From positions 1-64,000 of the forward strand of contig NZ_BSTM01000017.1 of assembly GCF_030269515.1 (NCBI RefSeq): a DNA stretch of 64,000 bases, read 5' to 3'. The notes beneath the pieces were generated by a model that made no database searches, was not told the DNA's origin, and saw nothing but the letters and a program-made list of their open reading frames with translations. The position numbers and the translations under genes are program-made. Source of the DNA: Actinomadura sp. NBRC 104412 (GTDB lineage Bacteria; Actinomycetota; Actinomycetes; Streptosporangiales; Streptosporangiaceae). Position 1 is the first letter of the stretch, and each line of letters starts with the position of its first letter. Below, in pieces: positions 33,556 to 42,356 of this stretch.

Positions 33556-33600
33556 TCTGGCCGGGGCGGTGCGGCCCGCAAAGGGGGTAGAACGAGGAGG

Positions 33601-34092
33601 GTGAAAGTGGTGGCACTCGCCGACACGCACGCGCCGCGGCGCTGGCGGTCCTGCCCGCCCGCGGTGGCCGCGCACCTGCGGGACGCCGACCTGATCCTGC
33701 ACGCCGGTGACGTGTGCACCGCCGCCGTACTGGACGAGCTCGCCCAGTACGCGCCCGTCCACGCGGTCCTCGGCAACAACGACGGCCCGGACGTCGCCGA
33801 GTGGGGCGCCCCCGAGCGCCTGGAACTGGACCTGGACGGGCTGCGCGTGGCGATGGTGCACGACAGCGGGCAGAAGCAGGGCCGGCTCGCCCGGATGCGG
33901 CGCTGGTTCCCCGATGCCGATCTGGTCGTCTTCGGGCATTCCCACATCCCGCTGGACGAGGCCGGCCCCGATCTGCGGATCTTCAATCCGGGCTCGCCCA
34001 CCGACCGGCGCCGCCAGCCGCACGGGACGCTGGGGCTGCTGGACATCCGGGACGGCCGCCTGGCCGGCGCGGAGATCGTCCCCGTGACCTGA
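33601..34092 (+). CDS. YfcE-type metallophosphoesterase
   Basis: 163 residues from GTG 33601; GTG at 33607 is spaced better from the GAGGAGG at 33594-33600 and could be the real start. Motifs: VVALADTHAPR, ILHAGDVC, VHAVLGNNDGPD, MVHDSGQ and VVFGHSHIPLDE, ending NPGSPTDRRRQPHGTLGLLDI. These are the complete YfcE phosphodiesterase motifs; the family acts on phosphodiesters with Mn2+. Physiological substrate unknown. It is short like other YfcE proteins. Divergent from the iminopeptidase-like gene. Confidence 0.88.
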   Translation: MKVVALADTHAPRRWRSCPPAVAAHLRDADLILHAGDVCTAAVLDELAQYAPVHAVLGNNDGPDVAEWGAPERLELDLDGLRVAMVHDSGQKQGRLARMRRWFPDADLVVFGHSHIPLDEAGPDLRIFNPGSPTDRRRQPHGTLGLLDIRDGRLAGAEIVPVT

Positions 34093-34099
34093 CCGGTCC

Positions 34100-34525
34100 T
34101 CAAGCGGCCAGGAACGCCCCGAACGGCAGGTTCCGCACCACCCAGAAGACCAGCACAAGCCCGAGAAGTCCCCAGATCAGCCGCGGATCGCCCGCCCGGA
34201 CGCGGGCCGGCCGCCCTCGCGCGAGGGCCAGGGTCCACCTCGTCCAGAAGAACGCCAGGACGGGCAGCATCGCGACCGTGAACACGTTCAGCGCCAGCGC
34301 CGCCGCCAGGTCGCCGTGGGCCAGGGCATGGAGGGTCCGCAGCGACCCGCAGCCCGGGCACTGGTACCCGGTCAGGGTCAGGAACGGGCAGGTGGGGTAG
34401 TGGCCGGGCTCGTTGGGATCGGCGACCGCGACCACCGTGAGCGCGGCCGCCGCCAGCGCGAGCGTCCACAGCGGGGCCGCCAGCCTGCCCGCGGCCGCGC
34501 GTACGCGAAGGTCAGCGGCCGTCAG
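34100..34525 (-). CDS. DUF2752 membrane protein
   Basis: The conserved core is CPFLTLTGYQCPGCGSLRTLHALAHGD, with the CPGCG motif that defines DUF2752, between two or three membrane segments (LWTLALAAAALTVVAV, VFTVAMLPVLAFFW, LIWGLLGLVLVFWVV). Function is unknown. The start is uncertain: no ATG, GTG or TTG lies near in frame. CTG at 34525 would overlap the TGA of the upstream CD225 gene (CTGA) and gives 141 residues; translational coupling is likely. CD225-DUF2752 pairs are common in actinobacteria. Confidence 0.75.
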   Translation of the reverse strand: MTAADLRVRAAAGRLAAPLWTLALAAAALTVVAVADPNEPGHYPTCPFLTLTGYQCPGCGSLRTLHALAHGDLAAALALNVFTVAMLPVLAFFWTRWTLALARGRPARVRAGDPRLIWGLLGLVLVFWVVRNLPFGAFLAA

Positions 34526-34839
34526 AGGCCACCACTCCCGCTGGTGCTCAGCGCGCCGAGCGCGATGAGCACGCCATAGATCACGAGGACGACCGCGCCC
34601 GCGACGGCCGAGACGATGGCCCAGGTCTTGGCGTTCTTGGACGCGCTGTAGGCGCCCGCCTGATCGCCCGACGACCACTTGGAGTTCACCTGCGCCGCGA
34701 ACACGATCGACACCACGCCGGCGGGAAGGCAGCAGAAGAGGGTGGTCAGAATGGCCCAGACGAGATGGTTGGGGGGCGGGGCGCCGTAGCCTCCGGCACC
34801 TGACGGGTAGGTCTCGGGGCCGGGCGGGTAAGTGCTCAT
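34522..34839 (-). CDS. CD225/dispanin-family membrane protein
   Basis: 105 residues from ATG at 34839, with GGAGGAA upstream. After a Pro/Gly-rich N-terminus the CD225 pattern appears: HLVWAILTTLFCCLPAGVVSI with the paired Cys, then VNSKWSSGDQAGAYSASKNAK and a second membrane segment. Bacterial members have no settled role. It is the first gene of a two-gene operon with the DUF2752 protein. Confidence 0.88.
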   Translation of the reverse strand: MSTYPPGPETYPSGAGGYGAPPPNHLVWAILTTLFCCLPAGVVSIVFAAQVNSKWSSGDQAGAYSASKNAKTWAIVSAVAGAVVLVIYGVLIALGALSTSGSGGL

Positions 34840-34985
34840 GCGTTCCTCCGGAGGCGCGACGTTGAGATCAAGATGTTCCCATGACTCCGCGCCCCAAGCG
34901 AAGCCGGTAACCCACACATGCCCGAACGGGTATGACCCGGCTCGTTCCGGTTGGGCCGCGCCGCGAGCGGCCGTAGGCTGCTCGG

Positions 34986-36287
34986 GTGACCGAAAAGGTG
35001 TGGGAGATCGAGCCGTCCGGGCCGTTGCGCGGCGACGTCACCGTGCGCGGGGCCAAGAACGCGGTGAGCAAGCACATGGTGGCCGCCATGCTCGGGGACG
35101 GCCCCAGCATCATCCGTAACGCGCCCGACGTGGGCGAGGTCGGCATCACCGCGGCCATGCTGGAGCATCTCGGCACGCATGTGGAGCGGTCCGGCGACCG
35201 GCTGGACATCACCACGGGACCGGTGACCGAGCCGGACGTGCCCAAGGCGTTCACCGGGCTGAACCGGATCCCGATCCTGATGCTGGGCCCGCTGCTGCAC
35301 CGCGCCGGGGAGGCGTTCGTTCCGCTGGTGGGCGGCGACCCGATCGGCCGCCGCCCGGTCGACTTCCATGTGGACGCGCTGCGCGCGCTGGGCGCCGAGG
35401 TGGAGATCGCCGAGGACGGCATCCACGCCCGCGCGTCCCGGCTGCGCGGCACTCGGATCGAGCTGCCCTATCCCAGCGTCGGCGCCACCGAGACGGTGCT
35501 GCTGGCCGCCGTCCTCGCCGAGGGCAAGACGGTGATCCGCAACGCCGCCACCGAGCCGGAGATCATCGAGCTGGCGCTGTTCCTGCAGCGGATGGGCGCG
35601 GGGATCGCCTTCGCCCCCGACCGCCGGATCGTGGTCGAGGGCGTCGACCGGCTGAACGGCGCGGAGACCACCCTGGCGGGCGACCGGATCGAGGCGTTCT
35701 CCTACCTGGTGGCGGGGCTGGTCACCGGCGGCGAGGTCCGGGTGCACGGCTGCCCGCAGGACCGGCTGGTCACCGCCATCACCACGCTGGCCAGGATGGG
35801 CGCCGGGTTCGAGATCACCGATGAGTGGATCATGGCGTCGGCGCCGGACGGGCTGCGGCCCGCCGCCGTCCAGACCGACACCCACCCGGGCTTCGCCACC
35901 GACTGGCAGACACCGCTGATGGTGCTGTTCACGCAGGCGGAGGGCATGTCCGTCCTGCACGAGACCGTGTACGAGAACCGGCTGGCCTACGTGCCCGCGC
36001 TCAAGTCCATGGGCGCGGAGATCGAGGTGTACGACACGTGCCTGGGCGGCCCCGCCTGCCGCTACCACGACACCAGCGCCCTGCATTCGGCCGTGGTCCG
36101 CGGGGTCACCAAGCTGCGCGGCAACGACGTCACCATGCCGGACATCAGGGCCGGGTTCTCCGCCGTCCTCGCCGCCGCCGTGGCCGAGGGGCCGTCCACG
36201 CTGCGCGGCGTCCACCACATCGAGCGGGGCTACCACCGTCCCGTGGAACAGTTCCAGAACCTGGGCCTCACCCTGCGCGCCCGCTGA
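34986..36287 (+). CDS. murA: UDP-N-acetylglucosamine 1-carboxyvinyltransferase (MurA) or close paralogue, Asp-type
   Basis: 433 residues from GTG, the usual MurA length. EPT-fold motifs are seen: GAKNAVSKHMVAAML, the AVLAEGKTVIRNAATEPEI segment, GDRIEAFSYLVAGLVTGG and the C-terminal MPDIRAGFSAVLAAA. The active-site loop reads VGGDPIGRRPVD, with Asp118 where most MurA enzymes have Cys. MurA adds enolpyruvate from PEP to UDP-GlcNAc, the first committed step of peptidoglycan synthesis. Asp at this position makes the enzyme insensitive to fosfomycin. Several segments diverge from housekeeping MurA, so a second copy with a special role is possible. Single gene. Confidence 0.82.
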   Translation: MTEKVWEIEPSGPLRGDVTVRGAKNAVSKHMVAAMLGDGPSIIRNAPDVGEVGITAAMLEHLGTHVERSGDRLDITTGPVTEPDVPKAFTGLNRIPILMLGPLLHRAGEAFVPLVGGDPIGRRPVDFHVDALRALGAEVEIAEDGIHARASRLRGTRIELPYPSVGATETVLLAAVLAEGKTVIRNAATEPEIIELALFLQRMGAGIAFAPDRRIVVEGVDRLNGAETTLAGDRIEAFSYLVAGLVTGGEVRVHGCPQDRLVTAITTLARMGAGFEITDEWIMASAPDGLRPAAVQTDTHPGFATDWQTPLMVLFTQAEGMSVLHETVYENRLAYVPALKSMGAEIEVYDTCLGGPACRYHDTSALHSAVVRGVTKLRGNDVTMPDIRAGFSAVLAAAVAEGPSTLRGVHHIERGYHRPVEQFQNLGLTLRAR

Positions 36288-36373
36288 CCCGAACCGCGAT
36301 CTCGCGTGGTCTGGCCGGGGGCGAGGGCTGACGGCAGCATGGAAGGCCCAGCCGTCCCGCCCCGGAGGTCACC

Positions 36374-37954
36374 GTGTACACGCCGCTGAGCCCGCTGTCC
36401 TTCCTCGCGCGGTCCGCAGAGGTGTTCCCCGCCAAGACCGCGATGGTTTACGGCGACCGGCGCAGCACCTACGCCGAGTTCGCCGCGCACGCCACCCGGG
36501 TCGCGCACGCGCTGCGCTCCCTGGGCGTCCGACCGGGCGACCGGGTGGCCTACCTGGCGCCCAACGTCCCCGAAGCCCTGGTGGCGCAGTTCGCCGTCCC
36601 GCTCGCCGGGGCGGTGCTGGTGGCGATCAACACCCGGCTCGCGCCCGAGGAGGTCCGCTACATCTGCGACCACTCCGGCGCCAAGGTGCTCGTCGTGGAC
36701 GCCGGCCTGCACCCCACGCTCGCCCCGTTGGCCGGCGGCCTGCCGGACGAGATCGTCACCGTGCCCGCCCCCGGCGCCACCCCGGCCCCGGCCGTGGGCG
36801 GCATCTCCTACCAGGAGTTCCTGGAACGCGGCTCCGATGACCCCCTGCCCTGGGCGGTGGACGACGAGAACGCGCCGATCTCCATCAACTACACCTCGGG
36901 CACCACCGGCCGTCCCAAGGGCGTGGTCTACACCCACCGCGGCGCGTACCTCAACGCACTCGGCGAGATCGTCCACTCGGGGCACACGCCCGACAGCGTG
37001 TACCTGTGGACGCTGCCGATGTTCCACTGCAACGGCTGGTGCACGGGCTGGGCGCTGGCCGCCATCGGCGGAACCCAGGTGTGCCTGCGCACCGTCGACC
37101 CCGACCGGATCTGGGAACTGCTGGACGCCGAGGGCGTCACCCACCTCAACGGCGCCCCGACCGTTCTCCGCATGATCGCCGACGCCCCGCAGGCCCACCG
37201 CCTGCCCCGCCCCCTGACCATCACCACGGCCGCCGCCCCGCCCACCCCCACGATCATCGCCCGCATGGAGGAACTGGGCGCCCGAATCGTCCACGTGTAC
37301 GGCCTGACCGAGACCTACGGCCCCTACTCCGTGTGCGAGCCGCAACGTGACTGGCCCGCTTCGGACCGCCCCCGCCTCCTCGCCCGCCAGGGCGTCGGCA
37401 TGCTGCAGACCGACGGCCTGCGCGTCGTGGACGAGGACATGAACGACGTCCCCGCCGACGGCGGGACCCTGGGCGAGATCGTGATGCGCGGCAACAACGT
37501 CATGGCCGGATACCACGAGGACCCCGAGGCCACCGCCCGCGCCTTCCGCGGCGGCTGGTTCCACTCCGGCGACCTTGGCGTCCGCCACCCCGACGGCTAC
37601 GTGGAACTGCGCGACCGCGCCAAGGACATCATCATCTCCGGCGGCGAGAACATCTCCACCGTCGAGGTCGAGACCGCCCTGGACTCCCACCCGGCCGTCC
37701 AGGAGGTCGCGGTCGTCGCCATCCCGGACGACCACTGGGGCGAACGCCCCAAAGCCTTCGTCGTCCTCCGCGAGAACACCGCACCCACCAAAGAAGAGCT
37801 GACCGCCCACGTACGCGCCCGCCTGGCCGGCTTCAAGGTCCCCGACGAAATCGAGTTCGTCGCCGAACTCCCCAAGACCTCCACCGGCAAAATCCAAAAA
37901 TTCCAGCTCCGCGAAAAAGAATGGTCCACCAAACCCCACAAAATCCAGGGCTGA
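36374..37954 (+). CDS. Acyl-CoA synthetase (AMP-forming)
   Basis: 526 residues. AMP-binding motifs: NYTSGTTGRPKGVVYTHRG (P-loop), VYGLTETYGPYSVCEPQ, GWFHSGDLGVRHPDGYVELR, DRAKDIIISGGENIS and KTSTGKIQKFQLRE with the catalytic Lys. It activates a fatty or related carboxylic acid through acyl-AMP to acyl-CoA. The lack of a long insert and the MFHCNGWCTGWALAA segment fit the medium/long-chain group. It is a single gene 86 bp after murA. Confidence 0.92.
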   Translation: MYTPLSPLSFLARSAEVFPAKTAMVYGDRRSTYAEFAAHATRVAHALRSLGVRPGDRVAYLAPNVPEALVAQFAVPLAGAVLVAINTRLAPEEVRYICDHSGAKVLVVDAGLHPTLAPLAGGLPDEIVTVPAPGATPAPAVGGISYQEFLERGSDDPLPWAVDDENAPISINYTSGTTGRPKGVVYTHRGAYLNALGEIVHSGHTPDSVYLWTLPMFHCNGWCTGWALAAIGGTQVCLRTVDPDRIWELLDAEGVTHLNGAPTVLRMIADAPQAHRLPRPLTITTAAAPPTPTIIARMEELGARIVHVYGLTETYGPYSVCEPQRDWPASDRPRLLARQGVGMLQTDGLRVVDEDMNDVPADGGTLGEIVMRGNNVMAGYHEDPEATARAFRGGWFHSGDLGVRHPDGYVELRDRAKDIIISGGENISTVEVETALDSHPAVQEVAVVAIPDDHWGERPKAFVVLRENTAPTKEELTAHVRARLAGFKVPDEIEFVAELPKTSTGKIQKFQLREKEWSTKPHKIQG

Positions 37955-38265
37955 CCCGCCCCCCAACCCGAACACCACGCCGGGAAACTACAAAAAAACT
38001 GGTTGAACACAGCGCTGCTCGCGCATGCGACAAACACCTCTCGCGACTGCCTCAGCCCGCAAGCCCAGCCCCGAATGGTCGCCCGAGCGTTGCGATCGCG
38101 TCCGAAGGCAGTTCCGAGCCTGCGAGGAACTGATCGCGGAGCGAGCCTTTGGGCGAGTCGGAGCGATGCAGCGATCGCCGCAGCCGCGACAAGCGACGAG
38201 CCGTCAAGGCGAGGAGCGCAGCTCGCGGCTGCAATAAGCACAGCAACAGCGGGAAGAGTGTGGGC
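37955..38265. other. 311-bp intergenic region with small dyads
   Basis: No convincing gene. The sequence is rich in CGATCGC, GCGAGC and similar words, and CAGTTCC at 38109-38115 pairs with GGAACTG at 38126-38132 over a 10-base loop. Frames are open but only as extensions of the monooxygenase frame. It probably separates the acyl-CoA synthetase terminator from the monooxygenase promoter. Confidence 0.4.
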
Positions 38266-39792
38266 ATGGCTGTGGGGAGCGAGAGCGTGGGGGCTTCTGC
38301 GGGGGATGTGCTGGTGGTGGGGGCGGGGCCGACCGGGTTGCTGCTCGCTGGGGATTTGGCGGCTTCTGGTGTGCGGTGCAGGGTGTTGGAGCGGCGGTCT
38401 TCGGAGCTGAATCTGACTCGGGCGTTCGCGGTGCATGCGCGGACGTTGGAGCTGCTCGATATGCGGGGTGTGGCGGGGGATTTGGTGCGCACCGGGGAGC
38501 GGGTGTCCACGGTGCGGTTTCTGGGGCGGGCGAGGTTGCGGTTCGGGCGGTTGCCGGGGCGGTTTCCGTTCGTGTTGGTCACGCCTCAGTACGAGACGGA
38601 GCGGGTGCTGGAGGAGCGGGCTCTGGATGGGGGTGTGCGTATCGACCGGGGCTGTGAGCTGGTCGGTCTGGAGCAGGACGAGTACGGGGTGGAGGCCCGG
38701 GTCAGGGGAGAGGACGGCGCCGAGCGGACGCTGCGTGCGGGTTATCTGGTGGGGACGGATGGGGCGCGGAGCACTGTGCGGCGCCTGTTGAATCTGCCGT
38801 TTCCGGGGCGGTCGGTGGTGCGGTCGGTGATGCTGGCGGATGTCCGGTTGCAGGAGGCGCCCCGCGAGGTGCTGACGCTGGGCGCGGTGGGGGATGCTTT
38901 GGCGTTCCTGGCGCCGTTCGGGGACGGCTGGTACCGGGTGATCGCGTGGAACCGGTGGAATCAGGTGCCGGATGGCGAGCCGGTCAGCATGGATGAGATC
39001 CGGGACGCGACGCGGCGTTCGCTGGGCACGGATTTCGGGATGCACGACCCGCGCTGGACGTCCCGGTTCCACAGTGACGAGCGGCAGGTTCCCCGGTATC
39101 GGGTGGGGCGGGTGTTCCTGGCGGGCGATGCGGCTCATGTCCATTCGCCGGCGGGCGGGCAGGGCATGAATCTGGGCTTGCAGGACGCCGCCAATCTCGG
39201 CTGGAAGCTGGCGGCCGAGTTGCACAGGTGGGCGCCGCCGGGCCTGCTGGACAGTTACGACGAGGAGCGCCGCCCGGTCGGCCGCGCGGTGATCGTGGCG
39301 AGCGGCGTCATGCTGCGCGGCGCCCTGCTCGAACAGCGGCCGCTGCGGGTCCTGCGCGGGTTCCTGGCGCGTGTCGCGACGAGTGTCGGGCCGGTGGAGC
39401 GGAGGCTGGCCGGGGCGGTCTCGGGGATCGATGTCGCGTATCCGGCGCCGCAGGGCGCGCACCGGCTGGCCGGTCGGAGAGCACCGGATGTCCGGCTGGC
39501 GGGGGAGCGGGGGCGGCTGTTCGAGGCGCTGCGGGACGGCAGGTTCGTGCTGGTGGTGTCCGCGAACGATCCGGCGGTGACGTACCTGGCGACCAAGCGG
39601 TGGGCGGATCGGGTGCATTGCGCGGTGGCGGGCGGCGCGACGCGCACCACGGTGCTGGTCAGGCCGGACGGGTATGTCGCGTGGGCCACCGACGAGACCG
39701 TCCCGGATCGCCGGGCGGCGGCCATCAGGGAGGCGCTGACCCGCTGGTGCGGCGCCCCGACGGAGTTCCCGCAGCACGAGAGGAGGGCCTGA
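38266..39792 (+). CDS. FAD-dependent aromatic-ring monooxygenase (PheA/TfdB family)
   Basis: 508 residues from ATG at 38266. FAD motifs: DVLVVGAGPTGLLLAGDLAASG, the YLVGTDGARSTVRRLL (DG) motif and RVFLAGDAAHVHSPAGGQGMNLGLQDA (GD motif). A C-terminal thioredoxin-like domain of the phenol-hydroxylase type follows (LRDGRFVLVVSAND). Such enzymes hydroxylate phenolic or polyketide aromatics with NAD(P)H and O2. The N-terminal third uses more G/T-ending codons than its neighbours. Two bases after its stop begins an aconitase-like gene, so the two are probably co-transcribed. Confidence 0.9.
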   Translation: MAVGSESVGASAGDVLVVGAGPTGLLLAGDLAASGVRCRVLERRSSELNLTRAFAVHARTLELLDMRGVAGDLVRTGERVSTVRFLGRARLRFGRLPGRFPFVLVTPQYETERVLEERALDGGVRIDRGCELVGLEQDEYGVEARVRGEDGAERTLRAGYLVGTDGARSTVRRLLNLPFPGRSVVRSVMLADVRLQEAPREVLTLGAVGDALAFLAPFGDGWYRVIAWNRWNQVPDGEPVSMDEIRDATRRSLGTDFGMHDPRWTSRFHSDERQVPRYRVGRVFLAGDAAHVHSPAGGQGMNLGLQDAANLGWKLAAELHRWAPPGLLDSYDEERRPVGRAVIVASGVMLRGALLEQRPLRVLRGFLARVATSVGPVERRLAGAVSGIDVAYPAPQGAHRLAGRRAPDVRLAGERGRLFEALRDGRFVLVVSANDPAVTYLATKRWADRVHCAVAGGATRTTVLVRPDGYVAWATDETVPDRRAAAIREALTRWCGAPTEFPQHERRA

Positions 39793-39794
39793 GC

Positions 39795-41759
39795 GTGGGC
39801 GCAGCGCCGAGGACGGTCGCGCGGAAGTTGATCGACTCGCATCTGGTGGAGGGCGTTCCGCGTCCCGGCTCGGAGATCGGGCTGCGCATCGACCAGACGC
39901 TGACGCAGGACGCCACCGGCACGATGGTGATGCTGGAGCTGGAGGCGCTGGACCTCGACCGCGTCCGCACGCGGACGTCCGTGCAGTACGTGGACCATAA
40001 CCTGTTGCAGTCGGACGAGCGCAACATGGCGGACCACATCTTCCTGCGCTCGGCCTGCCGCCGGTACGGGCTGTGGTACTCACGCGCGGGCAACGGCGTC
40101 TCGCACCCGACCCATATGCAGCGGTTCGGGGTTCCGGGCGCCACGATGGTCGGTTCGGACTCGCATACCTGCGCGGCGGGCTCGCTGGGGATGCTCGCGA
40201 TCGGCGTCGGCGGCCTGGAGGTGGCGATGGCGATGGCGGGGGAGCCGCTGTACGTGGCGATGCCGGAGATCTGGGGCGTGCGCCTCACCGGGGAGCTGCC
40301 GCCCTGGGTGAGCGCGAAGGACGTGATCCTGGAGATGCTGCGGCGGCACGGGGTGCGGGGCGGCGTCCAGCGGATCATCGAGTATCACGGGCCCGGGCTG
40401 GCGTCCCTGTCGGCGATGGACCGGCACGTGATCGCGAACATGGGCGCCGAGCTGGGCGCGACCACCACCGTGTTCCCCGCCGACGACCGCGTGCTGGAGT
40501 TCCTGCGCGGCGAGGGGCGCGAGGGCGACTTCACCGAGCTGACCGCCGATCCGGGCGCCGTCTACGACGTGACCGAGGAGATCGACCTGTCCTCGCTGGA
40601 GCCGCTGATCGCCCGCCCGGGGTCGCCGGGTGACGTCGTCCCGGTACGGGAGGCGGCGGGCGAGGAGGTGCATCAGGTGGTGGTCGGGTCGTCCGCCAAC
40701 CCGGGCCTGCGCGACTTCGCGGTGGTCGCGGCGATCATGCGGGGACGGCAGGCCCATCCGCGGGTGTCGTTCGACGTCAATCCGACGTCGCGGCAGATCC
40801 TGGTGGATCTGACGACGATGGGCGCGGCCACCGGGCTGATCCGGGCGGGCGCGCGGATCCACCAGCCCGGCTGCCTGGGCTGCATCGGGATGGGCCAGGC
40901 CCCGGCGGTGGGCCGCAACAGCCTGCGGACCTTCCCGCGCAACTTTCCCGGGCGTTCGGGGACGGAGGACGACCTGGTGTGGCTGTGCTCACCGGAGACG
41001 GCGGCCGCCGCCGCGCTGACGGGCCGCATCACCGACCCGCGCGACCTGCCGCAGGACCCGCCGGAGGTCCGGCTTCCGGCCCGCTCCTCGGTCATCCCGG
41101 CCATGCTGGAGCCGCCCCCGTCCGCCCCCGGGGAGCGGCCGGAGCTGGAGAAGGGGCCGAGCATCGGCGGCCTGCCCGACCTCGACCCGCTGCCCGACCG
41201 GTTGCGCGCCCCCGTCGTGATCAAGGTCGGGGACGACGTGTCCACCGACGAGATCCTGCCCGCCGGCGCCCGCGCGCTCCCGTTCCGCAGCGACATCGCG
41301 CGGCTCGCCGGTTTCGCGTTCACCCGCCTGGACGAGGGCTACCCGGAACGGGCCCGCGCCGCCGGCCCGCACGTGGTGGTCGGCGGCCGCAACTACGGGC
41401 AGGGGTCGTCCCGTGAGCACGCCGCGATCGCCCCGCGCCACCTGGGGCTGCGCATGGTCATCGCCGTCTCCTACGCCCGCATCCACTGGCAGAACCTCGT
41501 CAACTTCGGGGTCCTGCCGCTGGAGTTCGCCGATCCCGATGACTACGGGCGCATCGCGCAGGGGGACGAGCTGGAGGCGGGCGACCTGAGGGAGACCTTG
41601 GCGGCGGGCGACGAGCTCCACGTGCGCAATCTGACCAGGGACGAGACCTACCGGCTCCGGCACCGGCTGTCGCCCAGGCAGCGGGAGCTGGTCGCGGCGG
41701 GCGGCCAGATCCCCTTTCTCAGGTGCCGCCTCTCCCGCTCCGCCACCACCGGCCGCTGA
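39795..41759 (+). CDS. Aconitase-superfamily hydratase lacking one Fe-S cysteine
   Basis: 654 residues from GTG at 39795, the length of the putative Aquifex-type aconitases. Typical segments: HNLLQSDERNMADHIFL, GSDSHTCAAGSLGMLAIGVGG, FDVNPTSRQILVDL, and the swivel domain GDDVSTDEILPAGARALPF with GGRNYGQGSSREHAAIAPRHLG. The C-x2-C pair is present (CLGC, 360-363), but the GSCTNS motif that supplies the third [4Fe-4S] ligand is GSSANPGLRDF, with Ser300 for Cys. It either uses another ligand or has changed function. Coupling to a monooxygenase suggests a pathway other than the TCA cycle. Confidence 0.85.
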   Translation: MGAAPRTVARKLIDSHLVEGVPRPGSEIGLRIDQTLTQDATGTMVMLELEALDLDRVRTRTSVQYVDHNLLQSDERNMADHIFLRSACRRYGLWYSRAGNGVSHPTHMQRFGVPGATMVGSDSHTCAAGSLGMLAIGVGGLEVAMAMAGEPLYVAMPEIWGVRLTGELPPWVSAKDVILEMLRRHGVRGGVQRIIEYHGPGLASLSAMDRHVIANMGAELGATTTVFPADDRVLEFLRGEGREGDFTELTADPGAVYDVTEEIDLSSLEPLIARPGSPGDVVPVREAAGEEVHQVVVGSSANPGLRDFAVVAAIMRGRQAHPRVSFDVNPTSRQILVDLTTMGAATGLIRAGARIHQPGCLGCIGMGQAPAVGRNSLRTFPRNFPGRSGTEDDLVWLCSPETAAAAALTGRITDPRDLPQDPPEVRLPARSSVIPAMLEPPPSAPGERPELEKGPSIGGLPDLDPLPDRLRAPVVIKVGDDVSTDEILPAGARALPFRSDIARLAGFAFTRLDEGYPERARAAGPHVVVGGRNYGQGSSREHAAIAPRHLGLRMVIAVSYARIHWQNLVNFGVLPLEFADPDDYGRIAQGDELEAGDLRETLAAGDELHVRNLTRDETYRLRHRLSPRQRELVAAGGQIPFLRCRLSRSATTGR

Positions 41760-41834
41760 ACGGCCCACGCCCGACTCTGGCCACATCCGGCCGTCGCGCC
41801 GTCCGCGGCGGCGGGCCGTCCGAACCATCGTGTG

Positions 41835-42248
41835 TCAGAAGCGACGGTTCTCCTTGCCGTAGCCGAGCGCCTCGGCGACGTCGGCCACGTTCACGTACTC
41901 CCGGTCCGGCAGGTCCCGCAGCGCGGCGACGGCGCGGTCGGGGGCGTCGGCGCCGGACAGGTGGGCGGCCAGGTCGCCGGGCCTGGCCGGGTAGCGCACG
42001 CCGTTGAGAATGCGGGCCAGCGCGCTGCGTTCCTCGACGTCCTCGGCGCTCATGCCGGGAGGCGAGCCCTCCGGCACCGGCTCCGGGGTCTGGGGCCCCG
42101 GTTCCCACATCGGAGCGTCGCTGTACGGCTCGGTCTCGGCGAACTCCTCGGCGTGCGTCGAGTGGTTGCCGCGCACCATGCCCTCGGTCTCGTGGGCGAG
42201 TTCGTCGTCGAGCCTGGGGCTGTGCTTGTCGCTTCTGTCCTCTTGCAT
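41835..42248 (-). CDS. DUF2795-containing protein
   Basis: 137 residues from ATG at 42248 with GGGAGAA upstream. The N-terminal half is acidic and probably disordered (ELAHETEGMVRGNHSTHAEE). The C-terminal half fits DUF2795: ILNGVRYPARPGDLAAHLSG, then RAVAALRDLPDREYVNVADVAEALGYG. The fold is unknown in function and common in actinobacteria. Divergent from the endonuclease/phosphatase gene. Its last residues lie ~75 bp from the aconitase-like gene, which converges on it. Confidence 0.78.
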   Translation of the reverse strand: MQEDRSDKHSPRLDDELAHETEGMVRGNHSTHAEEFAETEPYSDAPMWEPGPQTPEPVPEGSPPGMSAEDVEERSALARILNGVRYPARPGDLAAHLSGADAPDRAVAALRDLPDREYVNVADVAEALGYGKENRRF

Positions 42249-42356
42249 GATGGTTCTCCCCCTTCCTGCTGGGTCGTTCCCGCGCGGCGGGGGATAAACG
42301 AGAGGACGATGGGCTCCGCATGCCCCGGACCCCGACGGCCCTGAGAAAGGACCGCC

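Noticed and set aside
34986..36287. Treating the gene as an EPSP synthase
   Set aside because: The GAKNAVSKHMVAAML and GDRIEA motifs and the GG-x-PIGRRPVD loop are MurA-type, not AroA-type.
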